Positions 1-6,025 of a stretch of 6,025 bases of DNA are shown one piece after another. The number at the start of each line of letters is the position of its first letter. Positions within the stretch are counted from its first letter, which is position 1. Both the position numbers and the translations under genes were made by a program. Source of the stretch: Bacillota bacterium (GTDB lineage: Bacteria; Bacillota; Clostridia; Clostridiales; Clostridiaceae); NCBI GenBank assembly GCA_021779235.1, contig JAJYBA010000100.1:1-6025 (forward strand), in the 5' to 3' direction. Below the pieces are notes generated by a model, which made no database searches, was not told the DNA's origin, and worked only from the letters and a program-made list of their open reading frames with translations.

Positions 1-52
1 ATCTTTTTTAACAATTTGTTCTTAATATTATATGCACTGGTTTTTAAAAAAG

Positions 53-73
53 TTAATAAAAGTTTTTTATTAA
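53..73. repeat. Short AT-only inverted repeat beside the terminator
   Basis: TTAATAAAA (53-61) and TTTTATTAA (65-73) form a perfect 9-bp stem with a 3-base loop. It directly abuts the left arm of the hairpin at 74-123. Read on the minus strand it comes just after the terminator T tract and is followed by CTTTTTT, so it could act as a weak second stop. Its composition makes a chance origin plausible. Confidence 0.25.
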
Positions 74-123
74 AAACGCAGAATACATAAAGTCATTATA
101 GCGTCTATTTGTGTTCTGCGTTT
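74..123. terminator. Probable bidirectional intrinsic terminator after the PTS operon
   Basis: Bases 74-86 (AAACGCAGAATAC) pair with 111-123 (GTGTTCTGCGTTT) in a 13-position stem around a 24-base loop. The loop can itself form a 4-bp hairpin (98-101 with 105-108). On the minus strand the stem runs into a T tract (GCGTTTTTAAT), as expected for a terminator about 110 bases after the enzyme I stop codon. On the plus strand it is followed by GAATTTTTTT, so it could also end a convergent gene entering from the left. One stem position is a G-U wobble in plus-strand RNA but an A-C mismatch in minus-strand RNA. The large loop is not typical, so the call is probable rather than firm. Confidence 0.6.
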
Positions 124-138
124 GAATTTTTTTACATT

Positions 139-184
139 TTTTTAATTATAATTATTATATTTTTATGATAATTGTAATTAAAAA
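139..184. repeat. AT-only inverted repeat in the intergenic region
   Basis: Bases 139-158 can pair with 165-184 over 20 positions around a 6-base loop. Two pairs are G-U wobbles in plus-strand RNA and would be A-C mismatches in minus-strand RNA. The repeat lies between the enzyme I stop codon and the GC-containing hairpin at 74-123. With no G-C pairs it is weak for its length. It may be a 3'-end RNA structure or just a product of extreme AT content. Confidence 0.35.
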
Positions 185-236
185 TCCAATACTCAAATAC
201 CCTTGTTCCATCATTACCTTCTATGCAGAAATGCTC

Positions 237-1853
237 CTAAATATTAAGTATCGTCTTCTTAGCATTTAATATAGAAGATGCACTCATAGAAAATTCATCT
301 AACCCATATTCTAAAAGAACTGGAATATATGTTTCATCTCCTGCCATTTCCCCACACATACCACACCACTTTCCTGCCTTATGTGCTCCATCTATTGTCA
401 TTTTTATGAGCTTTAACACTGCTGGATGACCTGGATCATAAAGATATGACACCTTTTCATTCATTCTATCCGCCGCTAAAGTATATTGAATCAAGTCATT
501 TGTACCTATAGATAAGAAATCCACATGCTTTGCAAGCTCATCAGCTATTACAGCTGCTGCAGGTATTTCTATCATTATACCAACTTCTATTCCACTCTTT
601 ACTGAGTATCCTTCTCCTGCAAGCTCGTCTGCACATTCATTAAGTATACTTTTAGCTTCCTCTATTTCTTTTAAGCTTGAAATCATAGGGAACATTATTT
701 TTAAATTGCCATGAACAGAAGCTCTTAATAATGCCCTTAGTTGAGGTTTAAATATATCTTTTCTATCTAAGCAAAGTCTGATAGCTCTATAGCCAAGGAA
801 AGGATTCATTTCCTCAGGCATTTCTAGGTAGGATAATTTCTTATCTCCACCAATATCCAAAGTTCTTATTACTACTGGTTTGTTTTGCATCTTTTCTAGG
901 ACATATTTATAGGATTCGTATTGCTCTTCTTCTGAAGGCATATCGTCTCTATCCATGTATAGAAATTCAGTCCTAAATAGGCCTACCCCATCTCCACCAT
1001 TCTCTATTACTTTATTAACATCCTCTGGTGAACCAATATTTCCGGCTATTTCAATGGACTTTCCTTCCTTTGTAACAACCTTCACATTTTTAAGTGTTTT
1101 TAGAGCTTCTCTTTCTTTTTCAAATTCTTCTTTTATTTCTTCATATTTTTTTATTTCTTCATCACTAGGGTTTATAATAACTATACCCTCAGTTCCATCT
1201 ACAATTAATAGATCTCCTTCTTTTACAACTGCAGTTATATTATTTAACCCCACTACAGCTGGTATTTCTAAAGTTCTTGCCATAATTGCACTATGTGAAG
1301 TTTTGCCACCGATATCTGTTAAGAAGGCTATTACCTTACTCCTATCAAGCTGAGCTGTATCCGAAGGAGTCAGGTCATGTGCTACTATTATGGTATTCTC
1401 CTCAAGGCTTTCTACATCAGAGCATTGCTTGCCTAATAAATTTGAATGTAGCCTACCTGCTACGTCCTTAATATCTGCGGCTCTTTCTCTCATATATTCA
1501 TTATCCATACTTTCAAAGATAGCAATATAGCTTTGAATTACATCATCTAGAGCTTTTTCACAATTAATTTTATTACTCTGGATTGAATTCTCTACAGCAC
1601 TTATTAATTCTGGGTCTTCTAAAATCATAATGTGACTAGCGAATACTTCCGCCTTATCCTCGCCCAGTTCCTTTGCAGTCTTAACTTTAATTGCCGTTAT
1701 TTGAATTTTAGATTCTTCAACAGCTTTATAAAATCTTTCTTTTTCTGCTTGTATATCTTCTATAAGTCTTTCTGTTATAAATGCTTCTATATGAGCCTTC
1801 ACCACAACATGCCCTATAGCATATCCCTTTGATGCTGCAATTCCTTTTTTCAT
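237..1853 (-). CDS. ptsI: PTS enzyme I (phosphoenolpyruvate-protein phosphotransferase)
   Basis: This cytoplasmic enzyme takes phosphate from PEP and passes it to HPr, the first step of PTS sugar uptake. Using the start at 1853 (538 residues), the N-terminal HPr-binding and phosphohistidine part carries GGKTSHSAIMART, with the active-site histidine at about 187. The C-terminal PEP-binding barrel shows FRTEF (Arg294), VIRTLDIGGDK (Arg330), NPFLGYRAIR (Arg356), MIEIPAA (Glu429), GTNDLIQY (Asn452, Asp453) and the catalytic GMCGEMAGD (Cys500). All key residues are present. The start is the ATG at 1851-1853, behind a strong TGGAGGTG site; MKKGIAASKGYAIG then matches the usual enzyme I N-terminus. 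A longer frame from 1880 would add nine residues encoded by the ribosome binding site itself. The protein is about 30 residues shorter than E. coli enzyme I, lacking the last C-terminal helix region. From memory, clostridial enzymes of about 540 residues exist, so this is probably not a truncation. It is the last gene, 28 bases after the HPr gene, and probably shares its transcript. Confidence 0.96.
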   Translation of the reverse strand: MKKGIAASKGYAIGHVVVKAHIEAFITERLIEDIQAEKERFYKAVEESKIQITAIKVKTAKELGEDKAEVFASHIMILEDPELISAVENSIQSNKINCEKALDDVIQSYIAIFESMDNEYMRERAADIKDVAGRLHSNLLGKQCSDVESLEENTIIVAHDLTPSDTAQLDRSKVIAFLTDIGGKTSHSAIMARTLEIPAVVGLNNITAVVKEGDLLIVDGTEGIVIINPSDEEIKKYEEIKEEFEKEREALKTLKNVKVVTKEGKSIEIAGNIGSPEDVNKVIENGGDGVGLFRTEFLYMDRDDMPSEEEQYESYKYVLEKMQNKPVVIRTLDIGGDKKLSYLEMPEEMNPFLGYRAIRLCLDRKDIFKPQLRALLRASVHGNLKIMFPMISSLKEIEEAKSILNECADELAGEGYSVKSGIEVGIMIEIPAAAVIADELAKHVDFLSIGTNDLIQYTLAADRMNEKVSYLYDPGHPAVLKLIKMTIDGAHKAGKWCGMCGEMAGDETYIPVLLEYGLDEFSMSASSILNAKKTILNI

Positions 1854-1858
1854 AATGC

Positions 1859-1866
1859 CACCTCCA
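1859..1866 (-). promoter_or_regulatory. Ribosome binding site that sets the enzyme I start
   Basis: Read on the minus strand this is TGGAGGTG. Its GGAGG core sits 7 bases before the ATG at 1851-1853. The upstream in-frame ATG at 1878-1880 lies one base after the HPr stop and has no comparable site, so translation most likely begins at 1853. Confidence 0.8.
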
Positions 1867-1881
1867 GAAAAAAAACTCATT

Positions 1882-2142
1882 TTATTCTTTCAAGGTTGCT
1901 ATGAAATTTTCAATACTATTCATAGCCTCTTGCTCATCCGCTCCATCAACTTTAACAACTATTTCAGTGCCCTTAGTTAATGCCAATGACAAAATATTTA
2001 TTATACTTTTAGCATTAGCTGTTCTAGTTCCTTTAACGATTTGAATATTACTTTTAAATTTATTGAGTAAGGCAACAAATTGAGAAGCCGGCCTTGCATG
2101 TATTCCTGTTTCATTTACTATTGTTAAATTTTTTTCTATCAT
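1882..2142 (-). CDS. ptsH: HPr family phosphocarrier protein
   Basis: HPr shuttles phosphate from enzyme I to the IIA domain of sugar permeases. The 86-residue protein is full length for the family. The phosphorylated His15 lies in TGIHARPAS, with the supporting Arg17 and Pro18. Ser46 (ANAKSIINILSLAL) is the residue that HPr kinase modifies in Firmicutes, where Ser46-phosphorylated HPr acts as co-repressor of CcpA. Ser46 and Ile47 match B. subtilis HPr, but the next residues read Ile48-Asn49-Ile50-Leu51 where B. subtilis has Met-Gly-Val-Met, so this may be a specialised paralogue rather than the housekeeping HPr. The ATG follows AGAGGGG at 2151-2157 with an 8-base spacer. The gene lies 22 bases after the dehydrogenase gene and 28 bases before the enzyme I gene. 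The family call is secure; whether it can replace a general HPr, and whether Ser46 regulation operates, cannot be judged here. Confidence 0.95.
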   Translation of the reverse strand: MIEKNLTIVNETGIHARPASQFVALLNKFKSNIQIVKGTRTANAKSIINILSLALTKGTEIVVKVDGADEQEAMNSIENFIATLKE

Positions 2143-2164
2143 AATTAACGCCCCTCTATTATTA

Positions 2165-3421
2165 TTATTTGAAATTTTCTAATAAGAATTTTTCAGCTTC
2201 AGTGCACCATAATCCATTATTACTATTTACTATTTCAGCAAGCTTTGCAAATAAAGAATTAGTTTTTCCTTTTTCCTCAAAATCTTCAATAGCTGTTAAT
2301 TCCATTTCAATATTTGTATAAGTTAATTTTTTGCCCCCAGGTATTTTAGGTAGATTTAAAGTTGCATCAGCAACGCTATCAAGGCCTCCTATATGAGTAA
2401 CCATAACTGCTGGATTTATTATTTTCTTTGCAGACATCTGTAATGATTCGATCATATCATCAGTATTTCCACCACTTGTTCCTACTATGTGAGTAGAAGC
2501 ATAGTGTACATCGTAGAAGTTAAATTCTGCAGAAAATTTATTATCTACAGGGCCAGCAAAGAAATTCAAACAACCATCTCTTCCAAGTATACGATCACCC
2601 TGTTCTACTACAGGTTTTACTGGAGCATAAACAAACACATCATCAAAGCCAGTACCATTAGTTAAAGCTCTTAAATATTCAGATACATTTTCTAAGTTTT
2701 TTGTATTTACAAAAATAAGCTCAACTCCGCATTTTTTTGCTTCTTCTTTTGTAAATATTGCTTCAGCACGTTCTAACTTCTTATCATCTACATCAGTTAC
2801 AACAAGCATTCCTGGTCTTCTGTCACAGTGAAGTGCATAATCAATTGCTCCTAGACCCATAGGACCTGCTCCAGCAAGTAAAGCCATTTTACCGCCTTCA
2901 ACTATTCCCATCTTATGCTCATATTTACCTACTATTGTATGGTAAGAAGCATGGAAAGCGCCAATTATACAAGACATTGGTTCAGCTAGTGATGCCTCAT
3001 AAAAGGATTCTCCAGTATAATTAAGAAGACATCCTAGTTCCATTACTTCTTGAGGAATTATTGTGTATGTTGCAGCTCCTCCAAAGTATTTGTAGGAGTA
3101 ACCTGGTGATGCCATACTTCCTTTATAATTTAAAGCAGGCTGTATTGCAAATTTCTTACCTTCTTTAAACTCGCTGCTCCACTTAGATCCCACTTGTACG
3201 ATTTCACCTGCAAACTCATGGCCAACAATAATTGGATTAACGTCAATGTCATTCGGAACTCTCTTATGCTCTTTACCTAGACTTGCTGCCTTGTAAGTAG
3301 ACATACAAATACTATCTGATATAACCTTAACAAGTATTTCATCCTCTTTTATTTCAGGAAGTTCAAATTCCTCCATTTTTAATAAGTTTTTATCATATAA
3401 TCTTACTGCTTTAGTTTTCAC
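2165..3421 (-). CDS. Zinc-dependent sugar-phosphate dehydrogenase, L-sorbose-1-phosphate reductase (SorE/YggP) type
   Basis: This is a cytoplasmic NAD(P)-dependent medium-chain dehydrogenase, 418 residues from the GTG start. Likely catalytic zinc ligands are Cys39 (DSICMS), His68-Glu69 (VGHEFAGE) and Glu147 (LAEPMSC). The Rossmann fold has GAGPMG at about 184-189, and an acidic cluster after the second strand (TDVDD, about 209-213) suggests NAD(H) rather than NADP(H). The cysteine cluster that binds structural zinc in many alcohol dehydrogenases is absent; the region reads IQPALNYKG onward with no cysteines. The length and motifs such as QPALNYKGS, LAEPMSC, HCDRRPG, NFFAGP and GTSGGNT resemble SorE, which interconverts L-sorbose-1-phosphate and glucitol-6-phosphate, and E. 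coli YggP, encoded near the cmtAB mannitol-type PTS genes. This comparison is from memory, not a search. Between a mannitol-type permease with kinase and the HPr gene, it most likely oxidises the imported hexitol phosphate. Family confidence is high, substrate confidence low. Confidence 0.88.
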   Translation of the reverse strand: MKTKAVRLYDKNLLKMEEFELPEIKEDEILVKVISDSICMSTYKAASLGKEHKRVPNDIDVNPIIVGHEFAGEIVQVGSKWSSEFKEGKKFAIQPALNYKGSMASPGYSYKYFGGAATYTIIPQEVMELGCLLNYTGESFYEASLAEPMSCIIGAFHASYHTIVGKYEHKMGIVEGGKMALLAGAGPMGLGAIDYALHCDRRPGMLVVTDVDDKKLERAEAIFTKEEAKKCGVELIFVNTKNLENVSEYLRALTNGTGFDDVFVYAPVKPVVEQGDRILGRDGCLNFFAGPVDNKFSAEFNFYDVHYASTHIVGTSGGNTDDMIESLQMSAKKIINPAVMVTHIGGLDSVADATLNLPKIPGGKKLTYTNIEMELTAIEDFEEKGKTNSLFAKLAEIVNSNNGLWCTEAEKFLLENFK

Positions 3422-3428
3422 AATAATT

Positions 3429-3436
3429 CCACCTTT
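3429..3436 (-). promoter_or_regulatory. Ribosome binding site that sets a GTG start for the dehydrogenase
   Basis: Read on the minus strand this is AAAGGTGG, 7 bases before the GTG at 3419-3421. The alternative in-frame ATG at 3440-3442 lies upstream of this site and is preceded only by AT-rich sequence with no Shine-Dalgarno match. The GTG start gives MKTKAVRLYD, a normal N-terminus for this family. Confidence 0.75.
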
Positions 3437-3462
3437 CAACATTTATATTATATTTGTGAATT

Positions 3463-4392
3463 CTATAAATATTCACATACTACTTGTTTTTCAATATTTA
3501 ATATATCGCAAAGTTTTCCTGCAGTAGTACCTTCGGTCATAACTCCAGCTGTTGCTGCAGCAACTGAAAGGGTAACGGATCTTTCAAAAGAATATCCTTT
3601 ATCTAGAGCGAAAGCTAGGGCTGCAACCATTGAATCTCCTGCCCCAACTGTGCTCTCAACTTTAACCTTTATACCGTGAGCATATATTGTTTTTTCCCTA
3701 TTCATAAATAATGCGCCATCTGATCCCAGTGATACAGCTATAAAATTAACACCATAATCAAATATACTTTTGCAGAGGCTTATTACTTGATTAATTCCAT
3801 CAATTTTTACATCAAATAATTTTTCTAATTCATGTATATTAGGTTTAATTAAATAGGGTCCTGCTAAAATGCCCTGTTTTAATAGTTCTCCATCTGCATC
3901 CAAGATGGTTTTTACTCCAAGTTCCTTAGCCTCTTTTATCCATAATTCATAAATGTTTTTTTCCACTCCCTGTGGTACACTGCCTGACAATACTAATATG
4001 TCATCCTTTTTAGTATTATTAAATATATTTTCTTTGATCTTTTTAACATCATCCTCTGAAATACTATTGCCTGGCTCATTGATATCAGTATTTGTACCTT
4101 TAACTTTATCAACAATCTTTATATTAGTTCGAGTTTCTCCGTTCACAAAAATGAAGTCATTTTTGATTTCCTCAGAATCTAAATAGTTTTTAATAAACTC
4201 CCCGGTTCTACCAGCAAGTGCCCCGAGTGTAATACTTTCTCCATTTAGGCTCTTTACTACTTTTGAAACATTAATACCTTTTCCACCAGCATCTAATTTT
4301 ACAGAAGATACTCTGTTAACACTATTTATTGTGCAGTTATCTACTTCTACTGTTTTATCTATAGCTGGGTTTAATGTAACAGTTATAATCAT
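3463..4392 (-). CDS. fruK: PfkB-family sugar-phosphate kinase, probable 1-phosphofructokinase
   Basis: It is expected to phosphorylate a ketose phosphate with ATP, making fructose-1,6-bisphosphate if the substrate is fructose-1-phosphate. The 309 residues match the usual size. The N-terminal TLNPAID (6-12) is typical of the FruK/LacC branch. The first PfkB signature, DAGGKGINVS (34-43), contacts the sugar; GSVP lies at 137-140; KPN at 183-185; and the second signature, STVGAGDSMVAA, carries the likely catalytic base Asp253 and the anion hole. Nothing is missing. The ATG follows AGAGGTG at 4397-4403. The gene starts 28 bases after the permease stop and ends 41 bases before the dehydrogenase GTG. 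Tagatose-6-phosphate kinase (LacC) is the main alternative, because the two activities are hard to separate by motif; the permease and dehydrogenase beside it favour a ketose-1-phosphate substrate. Its reading frame is complete, and low-GC codon use matches its neighbours. Confidence 0.88.
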   Translation of the reverse strand: MIITVTLNPAIDKTVEVDNCTINSVNRVSSVKLDAGGKGINVSKVVKSLNGESITLGALAGRTGEFIKNYLDSEEIKNDFIFVNGETRTNIKIVDKVKGTNTDINEPGNSISEDDVKKIKENIFNNTKKDDILVLSGSVPQGVEKNIYELWIKEAKELGVKTILDADGELLKQGILAGPYLIKPNIHELEKLFDVKIDGINQVISLCKSIFDYGVNFIAVSLGSDGALFMNREKTIYAHGIKVKVESTVGAGDSMVAALAFALDKGYSFERSVTLSVAAATAGVMTEGTTAGKLCDILNIEKQVVCEYL

Positions 4393-4420
4393 ATTGCACC
4401 TCTTCTTTTTCTATTAGTTC

Positions 4421-6025
4421 TTAGTTTTCTATAAAAGCTTTATATATATATTCTATTTCCTCAGTATGTCTTAGCGTATTTAAAGTCTCTTCATCTGCAT
4501 CTTCAATAACTGTTGCTAAATTAGACAAAATGCCTAAGTGTGCATCTCCTACACCAGCTATTCCTACTAAAATATAGGCTAATTCACCATTAAAATCAAT
4601 TCCTTCAGGATATTGAAGCACAACCATCCCAGATTTAATTATATTTTTCTTTGCAGCACCAACTCCATGAGGGATTGCAATGCCTTGTCCAATGTAGGTT
4701 GTAAGCTCATTTTCTCTTTCAATCATAGCTTCAATGTATTCTTCATTAACATAGCCTCCATCTACCAAAAGGCGTCCTGCAAGTCTTATTGCTTCATATT
4801 TGTCTGTAGATTTCAAATGAACTTTAATGTTATCTTTTTTTAATACCGCATTACTTTCAGGTAAATTACTTTCCTCGTTTACAGACTCTATTGATGGAGA
4901 GGAAAGTATTGTAAGAATCTTTCCAAAAGCATCATTTTTAAGAAAATCCTTTACTGCTATATATTCAGCCTTTGGTCCCTTTGCTTTGGCCCTAGCTGCC
5001 AAACTCTCATGTGTGATAACAATCTCAGCATCTCTAGCTATATCATCTACAGCGCAATTTACTACTTCTATATTAAATCCTGCTTTATTAAGTTTATTTC
5101 TTAAAGTAGATGCACCCATAGCGCTTGAACCCATACCAGCATCACATGCAAATACGATTTTCTTTATTGATGTTGTGTTAGCTATTTTTACTTCCTCATC
5201 AGGTTTTTTAGTTCCTTTTAATTCTTTTACTGCTATCTTTGCTTTTTCTAAATCCTCACCTGATGAATCCTTAGAACGTTTAATGAAGAAGGCTGCTATT
5301 AAGAAGGATACTACAGTTGATACAACTACTCCTGCAAGAACAGGTAGAAGTCCTCCTTTTGGAGACATAGCTATCAATGCAAAAATACTTCCTGGTGATG
5401 GTGTTGCTACTAGGCCCGCATGGAATAAATTAAATGTGAATACTCCACTTGCTCCTCCACCGATTACTGCTAATAATAATACTGGTTTCATTAAAACATA
5501 TGGGAAGTATATTTCATGTATTCCACCTAAAAAGTGAATTATTACTGCTCCTGGAGCAGATTCTTTTGCCATTCCTTTTGCAAATACCCAGTATGCTAAA
5601 AGTATACCAAGACCTGGACCTGGATTTGCTTCTAACAAGAAGAATATTGATTTTCCGAATTCCTTAGCTTCTTGTATTCCTATTGGGCCTAACACTCCAT
5701 GATTTATAGCATTATTTAAAAATAATATTTTACCTGGTTCAATAAATACAGATGTTAACGGTAATAGGCCTGCATTTACTATAGCCTCTACCCCAGCTTT
5801 TAATACACTATTAAGAGCTAATACTACTGGTCCAATTCCTAGGAATGCAAGTAGTGCCAGTAGCATTCCAATAATTCCAGCTGAAAAATTATTTACTAAC
5901 ATCTCAAAACCTGCTGGTATTTTTCCGTCAATTGACTTATCAAATTTCTTTATAACATATCCACCTAATGGTCCCATTATCATAGCACCGATAAACATTG
6001 GTATATCAGCTCCTACAATTACACC
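4421..6025 (-). CDS. mtlA: PTS mannitol-type permease, fused EIICBA (5' end outside the window)
   Basis: This membrane permease imports and phosphorylates a hexitol. The visible 534 residues begin GVIVGADIPMF at the window edge. Aligned from memory with E. coli MtlA, about 86 N-terminal residues are missing, so the full protein would be about 620. The ATG at 5996-5998 is internal, since coding similarity continues upstream to the edge. IIC covers about 1-250, with several membrane spans, LNNAINHG (His109) and the substrate-site motif GGIHEIYFPYV (168-178). A charged linker follows. IIB (about 285-375) has the phosphocysteine in FACDAGMGSSAMGA (Cys294). After a second linker, IIA (about 396-534) has the phosphohistidine in IAIPHG (His453). 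The three domains and active residues are intact. B. subtilis and C. acetobutylicum mannitol systems, as I recall, carry IIA on a separate mtlF gene, so this fusion is more like the enteric form. No mtlD or mtlF is seen downstream. Mannitol is the best substrate guess, but other hexitols are possible. Confidence 0.95.
   Translation of the reverse strand, partial: GVIVGADIPMFIGAMIMGPLGGYVIKKFDKSIDGKIPAGFEMLVNNFSAGIIGMLLALLAFLGIGPVVLALNSVLKAGVEAIVNAGLLPLTSVFIEPGKILFLNNAINHGVLGPIGIQEAKEFGKSIFFLLEANPGPGLGILLAYWVFAKGMAKESAPGAVIIHFLGGIHEIYFPYVLMKPVLLLAVIGGGASGVFTFNLFHAGLVATPSPGSIFALIAMSPKGGLLPVLAGVVVSTVVSFLIAAFFIKRSKDSSGEDLEKAKIAVKELKGTKKPDEEVKIANTTSIKKIVFACDAGMGSSAMGASTLRNKLNKAGFNIEVVNCAVDDIARDAEIVITHESLAARAKAKGPKAEYIAVKDFLKNDAFGKILTILSSPSIESVNEESNLPESNAVLKKDNIKVHLKSTDKYEAIRLAGRLLVDGGYVNEEYIEAMIERENELTTYIGQGIAIPHGVGAAKKNIIKSGMVVLQYPEGIDFNGELAYILVGIAGVGDAHLGILSNLATVIEDADEETLNTLRHTEEIEYIYKAFIEN

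Noticed and set aside
135..239. Readthrough extension of enzyme I past its TAG stop
   Set aside because: The frame stays open for about 34 codons, but the translation (EHFCIEGNDGTRVFEY and onward) does not resemble the C-terminal end of longer enzyme I proteins and becomes low-complexity Ile/Lys. A natural short form is simpler.
955..1832. Three plus-strand open frames of 61 to 132 codons
   Set aside because: All are antisense to enzyme I, which has intact catalytic motifs throughout. Their Ser/Phe/Leu-rich translations are typical of reversed low-GC coding sequence.
3463..4392. Tagatose-6-phosphate kinase (LacC) in a galactitol or lactose pathway
   Set aside because: It cannot be excluded by motif alone, but no tagatose-bisphosphate aldolase or galactitol-type PTS component is present, and the mannitol-type permease with a SorE-type dehydrogenase fits 1-phosphofructokinase better.
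4827..5537. A 236-codon open frame on the plus strand
   Set aside because: It lies wholly antisense to the IIC and IIB domains of the permease, whose motifs are unmistakable. Its translation shows no recognisable family and it has no convincing ribosome binding site.
5996..5998. ATG as the permease start codon
   Set aside because: The nine codons upstream to the window edge encode GVIVGADIP, a conserved part of the MtlA IIC domain, so the gene continues beyond the window.
1..6025. Mobile element, CRISPR array, riboswitch or defence system
   Set aside because: No transposase, long terminal repeats, regularly spaced direct repeats or non-PTS accessory genes were seen. Gaps between genes are too short (22-41 bases) to hold riboswitches, and the operon leader is outside the window.

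Overview
The window is an AT-rich stretch with tightly packed genes, all on the minus strand. Low GC, many AGA/TTA/ATA codons, strong AGGAGG-type ribosome binding sites and the protein sequences all suggest a low-GC Firmicute, most likely a Clostridium or close relative. This is inferred from composition and family resemblance, not from a marker gene.

Layout in transcription order, from the right edge leftward: (1) the 3' part of a mannitol-type PTS permease with fused IIC, IIB and IIA domains, its first ~86 residues lying beyond the window; (2) a PfkB-family sugar-phosphate kinase, best called 1-phosphofructokinase; (3) a zinc-dependent medium-chain dehydrogenase of the L-sorbose-1-phosphate reductase (SorE/YggP) type; (4) an HPr phosphocarrier; (5) PTS enzyme I. 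With the corrected starts the gaps are only 22 to 41 bases, with no terminator or obvious promoter between genes, so this looks like the distal part of one operon. Bases 1-236 are non-coding or nearly so. They hold a GC-containing hairpin that probably ends the operon, and two AT-only hairpins.

Together the genes form an almost self-contained uptake and catabolic unit. Enzyme I takes phosphate from PEP and passes it to HPr, then to the IIA and IIB domains of the permease, which imports and phosphorylates a hexitol. A dehydrogenase that works next to the phosphorylated carbon would give a ketose-1-phosphate. The kinase would then make a ketose-1,6-bisphosphate for aldolase. If the substrate is mannitol, the route is mannitol-1-P to fructose-1-P to fructose-1,6-bisphosphate, instead of the usual MtlD route through fructose-6-P. 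The families are clear from sequence; the substrate and the route are inference.

Two starts differ from the longest open frame. Enzyme I most likely starts at 1853 and the dehydrogenase at a GTG at 3421, each chosen by a well-spaced Shine-Dalgarno sequence. I see no mobile element, CRISPR array, tRNA or rRNA.
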